From the NCBI RefSeq assembly GCF_029227915.1, contig NC_079876.1, positions 19,904,001 to 19,964,000 of the forward strand: a DNA stretch of 60,000 nucleotides, written 5' to 3'. This DNA comes from Hydractinia symbiolongicarpus. Its lineage: Eukaryota; Cnidaria; Hydrozoa; Anthoathecata; Hydractiniidae. The translations under genes and the position numbers were made by a program. Numbering within the stretch: position 1 is the first letter of the stretch; the number at the start of each line of letters is the position of its first letter. A model generated the notes under the pieces. That model saw nothing but the letters and a program-made list of their open reading frames with translations, was not told where the DNA came from and did not search any database. Below are positions 33,256-44,280 of this stretch, one piece after another.

Positions 33256-34113
33256 ATGGAGCGAATTGAAACCAAGAAGAAGAGTTTGTTTACTAAATGG
33301 GTTGATACAGATGCTGATGAGATCTGGGTATTTCTTACAACACTTTTATAATGCTAATGGGAATCAATCGCAAACCAGAGATTGATATGTATTGGAGTAA
33401 TTATTTATTAGTATTTCAAACCCCAATTTTCCAAAGACTTATCAGTCGGAACAGATTTCATTTGCTCCAGATTATGATTCATTTTTCTGACATAAACAAC
33501 TAAAGCAGACCACTTATATAAGCTTTCTTATTATAGATAAACCTGGTAAAAAAATGAAGTAAATTAAAAAAATGTTGCCATTGACGAATATCTTTCCCTG
33601 TTGAAAGGCCGGTTATCTTTTAATTTTATGACTATCGTGAAAATGTCTGGAAAATGCATAGACACGTCATGGAATGCCATATCAGAAATATTTATGTGAG
33701 AAAATAAGGCCTAGTGTGCAGCTGCAAACAAAAAATTAAATACTTCAAAGGAACAGCTAAACCTAACCCATTGAACAGACATTGGATAATGTCTTTTATG
33801 AATAAGAACACAAAAAATATCTGCTGGTAAGGTTGTTTGTCCTTTATATTGGTAATGTTTCTATTCAACACAACTGTTGAAAAAGATCGAAGAATACACT
33901 ATACAGAATAAATTTATATGCAATACAGAATGAATGCCTCGATTTCTGGAGCACAGTAGAAATGGGGTGCAAACTTGCCATGCTAATTACCTGGAAAAAA
34001 GGAACAAAGAAAAGAACGAACTGACAGAAATTTGTGAAAGGGAAGCACAAACATTCGATCTTTCGAGTCAGCAAATCAGATTTGGAAATATTTTTTAAAA
34101 GACAATTTGACAT
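33256..34113 (+). pseudogene. piggyBac-type transposase pseudogene
   Basis: From ATG 33256 (ERIETKKKSLFTKW): DADEIWVFLTTL, then in a shifted frame MGINRKPEIDMYWSN, TPIFQRLISRNRFHLLQIMI and HFSDINN, then NVAIDEYLSLLKGRLSFNF. These are successive blocks of the piggyBac (PGBD) transposase, including IDE, where the second catalytic region begins in the family (usually IDES). Downstream pieces (LNRHWIMSFMNKN, NECLDFWSTVEMGC, QKFVKGKHKHSIFRV) are weaker. Several stops and frame changes make it dead. Its terminal repeats were not found. It is the only visible relative of a possible enzyme source for the TTAA MITEs in this window, but a link is not shown. Confidence 0.8.
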
Positions 34114-34115
34114 TT

Positions 34116-35396
34116 TTTTTTCTCATGGCAATAAAAGACAATTGTTTATTGACTTATTTTCAGAACACTGTAGTGACATTATAACTTTTTTATAAATTTC
34201 CTATCTATTCGGATATAGCCAACGAATTTTTTCCTTGCTCCTAAGAGTCAAAAAACTAAAATAAATTTAATAGCAACTATAATCTCTTAACATAGTGTAG
34301 TGTTTTCTTTCGATATTTTTGCAGTTTCCTGTTGGTGACCCTCCTTGATCATCTTCTGAGGACACGATGTGCTTAAAGTTAAATTTAGAAAAGGCTGCAG
34401 TGATTTTTTGAGGCTGGTATTTCCTATATTTTTAGTGGGCGCATGATAGTAGTAATAAGCATTGTGTTACGTAATTGATTGAAATAAGAATGACCATCGT
34501 TTGTAACGTGAATAAATGTTCAAACTAAATAAAATATTGCAAAACTTACAAAGATTATACAAAATTCAGATATACATTAATGAAGAAAATAAACGTACCG
34601 GATGGCCACATGCTTACTTGAGAGTGTGCATGAACCAAACTAAGTGGTATTTAAAGTGAAACGTTTATTTAAAGCCTTGAAAATTAGTCGAGACAAACTT
34701 TGAATTCTCTCATCATATGTCTTACGTGACTTGAACAACAACTGAATGCAAAAAAATAGAAAAACAGTGAATAAATGCACTTTTGAAAGTAAGATAATTC
34801 CACTTTGAAAGTTGAATAATTACACTAGAGAGTTATTAAGTAATGCGTGTTAAATTTTCTTTTTGTTTTTATATATACAATAAATAAATGATTAGAATTA
34901 AATAAGTGGTTTTTACCCTACACATTGATTATAAGAAAGTTTTCATTACACTAACTACGCGCAACAATACCTCCCCTTCGTACGCATACGAATTCTCTAA
35001 TCGTGTAAATGTAGCCTACATGATGTGTTTTCGATTCCCTACAACTGATGTAATGACACGATATGCATAACAGGAATAGACTAATTAAAATAGACTTTTT
35101 TATTGCAATATTTCTTATGAATTGTGAAAATAATACTCTGTGCAGCATTAATGATAAGCACTTTTGTCGAAACCTTTAGAGTTCCCTATTGTCATTCCTT
35201 TTACTGAAATCTATTGTAAACAGAAACTGCGCGAAGCTACATCTATTAAATGGTTCCGTTAAGCATTCTATTTTATATCTATCAGTAGAAAGGAGGGACA
35301 CAATAAACATAACTGCACTAACTTCTTGTTTCTATAAACAGGTATAAGTGCAAACACAATTTATGAAATTCATTTGCTAATTTATTTCACCTTCCG
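34116..35396. other. Intergenic; upstream region of the secreted-protein gene
   Basis: No gene recognised. The promoter of the gene starting at 35397 should be near its right end, but no clear TATA box or initiator could be singled out in this AT-rich sequence. Confidence 0.4.
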
Positions 35397-38005
35397 ATGG
35401 CTGGTAACATTCGCGTTTTTCTTGTCGCGCTTCATATTTTCGCTTCAACACCTTTGCACATAGTAAGTTATGCAGAATACTACAACTTTTGAAGTGTGCA
35501 ACTACTTATGAAACAATCAGCTTTAACCTGGCTGAACATGTTTAACGCGTCAAACTTATCAAAGTTATTTTTTTAGAGCAACAGAGCAGAAGAAGTTACA
35601 GTTAAAGAAATTAGTGAAATTGGGAAAAAAAGTGAGTTTGTGGCATAATTGATCTAACATCAGTTACCAGTGTTAAATTTGTAACTAACTCCTTTTGAGC
35701 AAATTTGTCTCATATTATAGATATTCCTGAAATTTGTCAGAAAAACCTTTTTCTAAGGAATCATGCTACGAAAGGTAGGATGACATCCTGAATTTTTAGT
35801 CAATTTGAAGAAGAGACACTTTGTGCGTCACTAACATACTACTTGGCTTAGATTTGATCCACCGTCCGCAAACAAACCCACTACACAAAATTAGCTCTTC
35901 TTCAATTTGATTACACCTGTTATGTTCCTTCAACATGATCGTAGATCCGATCGAGTTGAACCATTCTCAGTAGAAATTGTTAAAAAGTAAGTATCTAACA
36001 ATGTGTTTGAATATTTGTTTACGTATTCAAGGAAATTTGCTTTCTCCGCAAGATTTTGTTAATTTGCGAAACTGCAACCAGCAGTATCCCAACTGTAAAC
36101 ACAAAGTTGGAATGTTGACTACAACATATGCAGAAGATAGTAATGGCAAAACCTTAATCATATTTGAAGTTACGGGCATCAAAAAACAAGGTGTAAAACA
36201 ATTTCTTTCTATGATGCTAGTAACGCATGTAACATTTTTATATTTTAAATTACTTTTTTCTATTAGGATGTTGGGGGTATTTGCTTCAATTCAGTGACAA
36301 CTTGGAAATGAAAAATATTTATTTTAATTTCGATAACGAGGTAAGCTTTCTTTGGAATTTGTTCAGCTGATATTAGAGTATATGTTATTTTGGACTTATT
36401 CGATGATTGGTTTAACAAGAACCGGAAAAGTTTTATAGACTTTTACTCTTTTCATACTAATAACTGCAAAATATATTATTCTGAACCTTAACGCTCTTCA
36501 CAAGGATTAGAACGGCAAAAAAACTTTTGCTGTTTTAGGATGCTGATTATAAGAAGATAATATACTTTCGTCTTGGATTCACTTATAACTTCACTGTTAC
36601 ACCTATTCCAGGAGGTGATTCATTAAGCATTGTAACAGAAGCACCGAGTGAGTTTGATTTTGTAAAACAAAAGCAATAACATAAATTAATATAAATGCTG
36701 TTTTCTTTTTCCACTAGCACGATGCGAGCTAGAAGTGATAAAAGATATTTACTTTAGTAAGTAAAAAAGCCCTCACTTTGAATGACACTTGATATAACAA
36801 CAGAGTATTAAACTTTATGTTCAAAAATATCTTTGTAGAATTAAAAGAAGAGAAGGACATGTTCTCCAACTGTGAAACACCAAGTCAGTTGCTTTCAGTT
36901 ATTACGTTTTATACAAGGATAGCATTTTTACTCAGGGTTTTGGTCCAGGGTTTCTCGAACATATTATGACGGGAGTGGGCGCGTATTCACCCTCCAAAAA
37001 AAACTTTTTAAAGGCTTATCCAAATCTAATCAAATATGGCACACTTAATACGTCACAAAAGGTACAAAATAGCATCAATAAACTTTTGCTTATACCAGCA
37101 CATTTTCTGTGACGTCATCGAAAATTCGTCTTCTTATAATTTAATTACGTCAGTTTTAAAGTGCATTTTTACATTCTGTTTTAAACTTTGGGAAAGCTAA
37201 TTGCCCGGAAATTTATCACGTGTCCACAACAAACAGAAGGATTCACTTGATGAAGCTAAGTTGTGTTATAAGTTTCAAGTTTTAAGGATTATAAGAATTT
37301 CATAAAGATTTTTATGGGTAGTTTCGAGTAATAACCCCCCCCCCTGTAAAACGTGGTTGAACGAATTAAGAAAAAGGCTATCATCCAATAAAAGACGAAC
37401 ACAACACAGAAGTCAATATTTTGGATTTTTTAAATTTCTCGAATTATTTAAGCCTCAACATTATTCTTAATATTCATATTAATAATAATAAAAAATAGAC
37501 CGTCGATATACTTATAAAAAGAATTTTCAAAAAGTGTGTATTGTGTGTGTGTATCAACAAATAAGGAAGGACAGTTCTTTTAGTTTCTCTTTTAACGAAT
37601 GTTAATCCCGAGCTTTCGTATAATTATAGCTACCCTGTTTTAAGTTATATTCCTCTTTTTTTCTTCAAAGGTTATACAGAACGAAAACGTATAGCAACAA
37701 AGATTTGCAACATGTTTCCTCGTAATGGAGCTAAACGGTGGAGAACTACACAAAAATTACTCACTGAAGAAAAATGTAAATTTGTTCTTCTTTCAGGCAA
37801 CTCACTTTGAACAAGAAAAACAAAAATTAAAATTCGCAGTGTTATTATGCCTATTGACAGACATATGCTAGTAGCATTAGGAACTTTCTATAAAATTTGT
37901 ACCCAGGTTTCTGCTTTTTATATTTGTAATTAGACCTCTTTTTATGTATTTATTTTTTCAGCTAATCATGTTGCGTCGGTTATAGATAGAAAATCAAAAA
38001 AATAA
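35397..38005 (+). CDS. Secreted/ectodomain-like protein of 249 residues, ten exons; possible IL-17-receptor-like fold
   Basis: Exons: 35397-35462, 35577-35631, 35721-35774, 36032-36190, 36267-36340, 36539-36647, 36718-36756, 36839-36883, 37671-37775, 37962-38005. All have AG/GT borders, every phase fits, and they total 750 nt ending TAA. Seven of nine introns are phase 1, as in extracellular proteins. Exon 1 is a signal peptide (MAGNIRVFLVALHIF). Then come SNRAEEVTVKEISE, DFVNLRNCNQQYPNCKHKVG, TLIIFEVTGIKKQGCWGYLL, IIYFRLGFTYNFTVTPIPGG, RCELEVIKDIYF and KICNMFPRNGAKRWR. No membrane span is visible. The pattern Y-x-F-T-V-x-P-I-P-G-G-D followed by a Cys recalls the first fibronectin-like domain of IL-17 receptors, but this is only a by-eye resemblance. 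A longer receptor with exons beyond the TTCG array is possible. Confidence 0.7.
35852..35986 (+). other. Phase-neutral candidate poison or decayed exon
   Basis: Between exons 3 and 4 of the secreted-protein gene, a 135-nt segment follows ACTTGGCTTAG and precedes GTAAGTATC. It fits the phase of both neighbours. Its frame codes LIHRPQTNPLHKISSSS, then meets TGA and later TAG. Inclusion would truncate the protein to about 76 residues. Confidence 0.3.
36931..37345. repeat. TTAA MITE, third copy, shortened and diverged
   Basis: Located in intron 8 of the secreted-protein gene. GGTCCAGGGTTTCTCGAACA matches the left end of the full copies (48920 and 55955). TTTTCTGTGACGTCATCGAA and GGTAGTTTCGAGTAATAACC match their interiors. 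The right end is missing, and the left TTAA is not recognisable. Confidence 0.7.
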
Positions 38006-38012
38006 CAGGATC

Positions 38013-39512
38013 TTCGTTCGTTCGTTCGTTCGTTCGTTCGTTCGTTCGTTCGTTCGTTCGTTCGTTCGTTCGTTCGTTCGTTCGTTCGTTCGTTCGTTCG
38101 TTCGTTCGTTCGTTCGTTCGTTCGTTCGTTCGTTCGTTCGTTCGTTCGTTCGTTCGTTCGTTCGTTCGTTCGTTCGTTCGTTCGTTCGTTCGTTCGTTCG
38201 TTCGTTCGTTCGTTCGTTCGTTCGTTCGTTCGTTCGTTCGTTCGTTCGTTCGTTCGTTCGTTCGTTCGTTCGTTCGTTCGTTCGTTCGTTCGTTCGTTCG
38301 TTCGTTCGTTCGTTCGTTCGTTCGTTCGTTCGTTCGTTCGTTCGTTCGTTCGTTCGTTCGTTCGTTCGTTCGTTCGTTCGTTCGTTCGTTCGTTCGTTCG
38401 TTCGTTCGTTCGTTCGTTCGTTCGTTCGTTCGTTCGTTCGTTCGTTCGTTCGTTCGTTCGTTCGTTCGTTCGTTCGTTCGTTCGTTCGTTCGTTCGTTCG
38501 TTCGTTCGTTCGTTCGTTCGTTCGTTCGTTCGTTCGTTCGTTCGTTCGTTCGTTCGTTCGTTCGTTCGTTCGTTCGTTCGTTCGTTCGTTCGTTCGTTCG
38601 TTCGTTCGTTCGTTCGTTCGTTCGTTCGTTCGTTCGTTCGTTCGTTCGTTCGTTCGTTCGTTCGTTCGTTCGTTCGTTCGTTCGTTCGTTCGTTCGTTCG
38701 TTCGTTCGTTCGTTCGTTCGTTCGTTCGTTCGTTCGTTCGTTCGTTCGTTCGTTCGTTCGTTCGTTCGTTCGTTCGTTCGTTCGTTCGTTCGTTCGTTCG
38801 TTCGTTCGTTCGTTCGTTCGTTCGTTCGTTCGTTCGTTCGTTCGTTCGTTCGTTCGTTCGTTCGTTCGTTCGTTCGTTCGTTCGTTCGTTCGTTCGTTCG
38901 TTCGTTCGTTCGTTCGTTCGTTCGTTCGTTCGTTCGTTCGTTCGTTCGTTCGTTCGTTCGTTCGTTCGTTCGTTCGTTCGTTCGTTCGTTCGTTCGTTCG
39001 TTCGTTCGTTCGTTCGTTCGTTCGTTCGTTCGTTCGTTCGTTCGTTCGTTCGTTCGTTCGTTCGTTCGTTCGTTCGTTCGTTCGTTCGTTCGTTCGTTCG
39101 TTCGTTCGTTCGTTCGTTCGTTCGTTCGTTCGTTCGTTCGTTCGTTCGTTCGTTCGTTCGTTCGTTCGTTCGTTCGTTCGTTCGTTCGTTCGTTCGTTCG
39201 TTCGTTCGTTCGTTCGTTCGTTCGTTCGTTCGTTCGTTCGTTCGTTCGTTCGTTCGTTCGTTCGTTCGTTCGTTCGTTCGTTCGTTCGTTCGTTCGTTCG
39301 TTCGTTCGTTCGTTCGTTCGTTCGTTCGTTCGTTCGTTCGTTCGTTCGTTCGTTCGTTCGTTCGTTCGTTCGTTCGTTCGTTCGTTCGTTCGTTCGTTCG
39401 TTCGTTCGTTCGTTCGTTCGTTCGTTCGTTCGTTCGTTCGTTCGTTCGTTCGTTCGTTCGTTCGTTCGTTCGTTCGTTCGTTCGTTCGTTCGTTCGTTCG
39501 TTCGTTCGTTCG
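38013..39512. repeat. Perfect (TTCG)375 microsatellite, 1,500 bp
   Basis: 375 uninterrupted TTCG units, by position arithmetic and visual reading. It starts 7 bp after the stop codon of the secreted-protein gene and ends at GTGCCCTACG. Because period 4 and codon 3 are coprime, every frame gives a four-residue cycle (FVRS on plus, NERT on minus) and none contains a stop. That explains the 545- and 510-residue open frames there; they are not evidence of a gene. Each unit holds one CpG. Confidence 0.97.
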
Positions 39513-39760
39513 TGCCCTACGAGCAAAACTAGCAGATATTTTTAAACTGGTTAGACAAATCAACGTAAAATAAGGACGACAATTTTTAGTTTTTACCCTA
39601 TCGTCATAAATAAACAATGCAACAAGTTCTTTTTTGTGTTCTTGCAGAATGACGTATTGTAATACAATATAAAGCGTTTTGTCAAAAGTATAGACCGATC
39701 TTGCGAGGTCGATACGTTGACCGAGGGTAATGTTTCTCGGCAGAGATAAAACAGTTTATT
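39513..39760. other. Flank between the TTCG array and Helitron 1
   Basis: Contains AAATAAACAA near 39608, a possible poly(A) signal if the secreted-protein transcript runs through the array, and GACCGATCTTGCGAGGTCG (39,691-39,709), related to a stem beside the remnant at 28.5 kb. Confidence 0.35.
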
Positions 39761-41654
39761 TCTCTTTAATAATAGCCATCGTCTGTCTGTGTGTCCGCGG
39801 AAACATGCTTCGGAGGCCATTTTAAATTTGGAAGTGATGGTGTGAGGTTTGCAGATCTGTTTGACCTTTTTGTCTTCTATTTTTAATTTTGTAGTATATA
39901 TTTGTTTTCACATGTTAAGGCACGTATATATTTACGTTTTTTTAACCACGTACAAATCCTAAATCACCAATTTTAGGATTTTGGCAAGGAACGTAGATTT
40001 TGAACCAGCTTGGCTAGCTAGCTAAATTTTACTTTGTTTATTTCTATTCTTTTGAAGTTTTTATTCAGTTTGCTACACTTTTATTCATTTGTAGTTGGTG
40101 TTTTGGTTATCTACCTAGCTCTTTAGCTAGCTACCTCTAACTAAGAAGTGAAAGTAGCCAAATACAGTTTGGCTACCAACAGAATTCCTAATACATATTA
40201 ATGGTAAATACAGTCAGGTGGCTGCAGATTTTGTTACTGTTATGAAAATTTATTTTGCAAAATAAAATTGCTGAGTATTTTTTTTAACTGGACCGGGAAA
40301 TGCCAGCTGTTTCCTTTTTTCTTTTTATACAACTACGAACTCATGTGTGACACGGTTTACTTGCAATAAACGTTCAACCTGCTGTTAACAGTGGGCTGTT
40401 TCTTGTGTGTTTTAGTTAAATTGAAGTTGTGGTAAAAAGTTATTACGTCTAGTACTCATGTATGACACGGTTTAACTGTACTAAGCGCCCAGTCCAGTGT
40501 CATGAATAATTTGTTAATATTTGCTAAAACTTATTCCGCAAAAATAAAATAATATTGCCCGATTGTTCTTGCTATGACGGATTAACAATGGCTTGTAAAC
40601 TCTGTTTTAATTCAGCTTTTGTTGCGGGAAAGTTATTTTTTGAAAAATGTCTTACAGTCGCAACATTACAGTGGTGTATGCGCTTCACTTGATTTACAAC
40701 ATACTGCATACTTGTACTAAAGCACTCCACCTGACCGTGTCGCACAGTTTGCAGTTCTTATTAAGTCAGTTTGGCTACAACAATATTCTTAAGCAATAAT
40801 TCTTATGCTAAATGCAATTAGCTAGGTAGCTAGCTATATACATCTTTTATTATTTTCCTGAAAATTTTTCTGCATATATAATGGCTGAGCAATTGTTTTG
40901 GCTGGACGGGTCGGTAACGACAGCCTGTTCCCTATGTTTTTCATTTAAACCGAAGTTGCAATGAAGTTTTTTTTGAAAAGGGTATCACGCTTATTCACCT
41001 GTTCAACTATGTTTAACTGTACTAAGCGGTTAGCCAAGTGTTCACAACAGACTTTTTTTGAAAAAGGCTGTTATGTCTATGCGCATGTACAACGTGGTTT
41101 ACCTATAATAAGGGGTGAGCCCACTGTAACAATTAATTTTTATACTTTCTCGGGAATCACGCCTGTAAAAATGTTTAGCACTGTTTACCTGTACTAACCG
41201 CTCAGCCCTGTGTAAGCAATGGACTGTGTCTTGTGTTTTTATTTAAACAGAGTCTGCGGAAAGGTTTTTTTCAAAAGGGTATTATCCCTAAACGCCTTTG
41301 CAACACAGTTTAACTGTACTAAGCACTCAGCCCAATGCCACAAATAATTTTTTAACTTTCACAAAAACTTATTCCGCAAAAAAAAGTAATATTGACCGAT
41401 TGGTTTTTCTATGATGAAGTAACAACGTTTTGTAAACTCTGTTTTTATTTCAGCTATTGTTGCGGGATAGTTATTTTTTGAAAAGAAGTTGCAACACTAC
41501 AATGGCGTATGCGCTTCACCTGATTGACGACATACTGCATGCATGTACTGAAGCTCTCCACCTGACCGTGTCGCACAGTTATGCGGTTCTTATTAAGCGT
41601 TCTTTGGGGCGTTCAACGCCGGTTCACACTTTGACTTGTGGCTTATCCAGCTAG
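39761..41654 (+). mobile_element. Non-autonomous Helitron 1
   Basis: Starts TCTCTTTAATAATAGCC, then GTCTGTCTGTGTGTCCGCGG, and ends CTTATCCAGCTAG directly against Helitron 2. The body is an array of related modules: GTGTGACACGGTTTACTTGC, ACTAAGCGCCCAGTCCAGTG, TTTCCTGTG-like, CTTATTCCGCAAA and GGTAACGACAG. No Rep/helicase frame is seen; open frames in it are short and overlapping. Confidence 0.7.
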
Positions 41655-43080
41655 TCTCTATAATAATAGCCGTATTTTGTCTGTCTCTGCGCGGAACATA
41701 GCGTCCTAAGTAGCGAGAACCGCGGAAAATCCCCTGCAGCTTTATTTTGCATACCGGCAGACCCCGTTCTTTTTACCGGCCTTGGACCGCTCACGTGTTA
41801 TAGACCAATCACAAGTGGGATATTCACTAATGAACAATCCAAGTGCTTTGCGGCCTCAACATGCCAAACGGAGGGAACATGCTACCCTTACGAAGGCCAT
41901 TCTGGTTTGGAAGTGTTCAATCCTTTTTTCTTCCAAGTACTTTCTATCCTATAGGATTATTTAGTTTCTGTATGTTTTCACTTGTAAAGGTGACTATTTT
42001 ATCAGGTTTCCTAGCCATGTGTAAATCTTAAACAAACCAATTTTAAGTTTTTTGTTCGCTAGCTATAAACGTAGATTTTGAGGAAGGATCCTGCTTTTAA
42101 GGCAGCTAGCTATAGCTATCTTTATTTATTCCTATTCTTTTAAAGTTTTTATTCTGTTTGCTATATTGTTATTTATTTTTATGTTGAAGTTGGGTCTACC
42201 TAGCTAGCTCTTTTTAGCTACCTCTGGCTAAGAAGTGAAAGTGGCCAAATGCAGTTGGCTGCAATGCAATTCTTATGCTATATGAATGCAGATAGGCAGC
42301 TACCACTTTTAATACTGTTATGAAGAGTTATGCTGCCAAATAAAATTGTTGAGTTATTTTTTGAAAAATATATGACACCAGAAACACCATAAAGTTGTGT
42401 GCACTACACTTGATATACTACATACTATATAGCTGTACTAAACCACTTTACCTAAATGTGTGGCACTGTTCTTGGCTCTTATTAATCGCTCCATCGGTCG
42501 TTCAATGCTGTGTAACACAGTTAGTTGGGGCTTACTGGGCATTTCAACGCCGGGTCCCCCAACAGACTGTTTTCTGTGTTTCTATTTACACAAAAGCTGT
42601 TATATTTTTTATAAGAAAAGTGTATTACGCATGTACGAATATGCCCCACGGTTTACCTGGACTGACTGTTCAGCCCTGTGTTCACAATAGACTATTTTTT
42701 GTGTTTTTATTTAAACAGAGTCTGCGAGAAAGGTTTTTTCAAAAGGGTATTGTCCCTACACGCCTGTGCAACATTGTTTAACTGTACTAAGAGGTCAGCC
42801 CAGTGTCACGATTAAAGTTTTAACTTTTAGAAAAACTTATTCCGCAAAATAAAATAATATTGACCAAATGTTTTTGCCATGACCGGGTAACAACGGTTTG
42901 TAAACTCTATTTTTATTTCAGCTATTGTTGCGGGATAGTTATTTTTTGAAAAATATGTTACAGTCGCAACACTATAATGGTGTATGCGCTTTACTTGATT
43001 TATAACATACTGTATACCTGTACTAAAGCACTCTACCTGATTGTGTGGCGCAGTTTACGGTTGTTATTAAGCGCTCCACA
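41655..43080 (+). mobile_element. Non-autonomous Helitron 2, 3' end lost
   Basis: Starts TCTCTATAATAATAGCCG, then GTCTGTCTCTGCGCGGAAC, then ACCGGCCTTGGACCGCTCAC. The body has the same modules as Helitron 1. It stops within TATTAAGCGCTCCACAGAG, where Harbinger sequence begins, so the terminal hairpin and CTAG are missing. Confidence 0.65.
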
Positions 43081-43267
43081 GAGTGGTCATTAGAGAGCTT
43101 ACGAAAGCGCGACGACAACGGCAACGGCAACGTGAAAATATTATTTTGTACTTACTGCGCATTTGCTAACTCATGGGAAACTCCGAATTTGTTTTTCGCG
43201 TCCCGGCCGGGACGCTATAATCCCGAATTGGGCGGACTGTCTAAAACGTTTAAACTCTCTTTTTAAA

Positions 43268-44225
43268 ATGGCTGAAAAAATGACTAGTTCTGAGAAGCAA
43301 GATTTTCAAAAACCGTAAGTATGGTACTTTTAGAAGTTTAAAATGTTCTATATTTTTGGAGAAAATATATATTTTTGTTTTTATGCATTTTGGAAAAGTT
43401 ATTTGCCTTTAAACTTCCCTACTTTGATGGCACAGCTGCATGTTGCATGTAGCAGAGTAGCAGAAATCTAGCTAGCTAGCTGAACTAACTGAGATTCATT
43501 GCAAAAAATAACTTAGACATATCAATGTTGTTTTTAGAAAAGTCATGCATTGGACTGCTGATCATGATATGATGTTAATTAAGGAAGTGTTATTATTTGA
43601 ACCTTGGAAATATAAACAAGGGTCGTTGGAACGTGGACAATTATGGAAGAGAATTAGTGAGGCCCTTAATGCATTAGAAAGTCCTGTTTTTAAAGTGAGC
43701 GATAGGTCTACGAGAGATCATCTAAATTTGTTAATAAAACGACAGGAGGGTGAAAAAACAAAGCCAGTGGAATCGAAGTGAATGAAGAAAATCAGCTGGA
43801 TAAAGGTTTAAGAGACATAATTGAACTTTTTGATGATCATGAGAGATTAGCTCAGGAGGAGAACCAGTTAAAAACAAAAACTTGAAGATGAAGCTTCTCA
43901 AGCTGAAGATCTGCGTTTAACTTCTTTGGAGACTTTTGGAGAAACTAGAAGAAGAAAATCTGATTCAAGTGAGGAAGAAGCTCCTACTAATTCAAAAAAG
44001 CGACGGTCAAATGATACCATTAGTTATCTCCGAGATAAAAGTGCAATGGATATGAAAATACGTAAGGAAGAGACGGAATTAAAACGACAAGAAGTGCAAG
44101 GTATGCACCAATTAATAAAACAACAGCAAAATCAAACACAACAACTATTGCAACAACAGCAACAAATGAACATGTCTTTTATGGGAATGTTAAGCAAATT
44201 TCTTCCCCAAAACTCAAACCAGTAA
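43268..44225 (+). pseudogene. Harbinger-associated Myb/SANT-like DNA-binding protein, two exons, two frameshifts
   Basis: Exon 1 (43268-43314, MAEKMTSSEKQDFQK) ends CC|GTAAGT. Exon 2 starts after TTGTTTTTAG at 43538 in phase. Residues HWTADHDMMLIKEVLLFEPW...RGQLWKRISEALN...RSTRDHLNLLIKRQ form a Myb-like trihelix that normally recruits the transposase to the element ends. An acidic linker (LDKGLRDIIELFDDHERLAQ), a basic patch (KKRRSN) and a Gln-rich coiled coil (QQQNQTQQLLQQQQQMN) follow. Frame changes near 43,765 and 43,875 both lie at short A-runs, so they may be sequence slips rather than real decay. The rest is well preserved. Confidence 0.8.
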
Positions 44226-44280
44226 CTTGTATATAAACATAAAGCAGAATGTAATTTTTGCAAGTCAGATAAAAATTCTG

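Noticed and set aside
35895-35986. Alternative exon reading CTC TTC TTC AAT onward (FLQHDRRSDRVEPFSVEIVK) in the secreted-protein gene
   Set aside because: It has an acceptor-like TTAG and a strong donor, but starts in phase 0 and ends with two extra bases, which fits neither neighbouring exon.
37980-39617. Long minus-strand frames of 545 and 510 codons made of NERT repeats
   Set aside because: They are the automatic translation of the (TTCG)n array, which has no stop in any frame. Flanking residues show no start context or domain.
41457-43266. Several plus-strand frames of 60-128 codons
   Set aside because: They lie in repetitive Helitron modules, overlap in different frames, and translate repeats.
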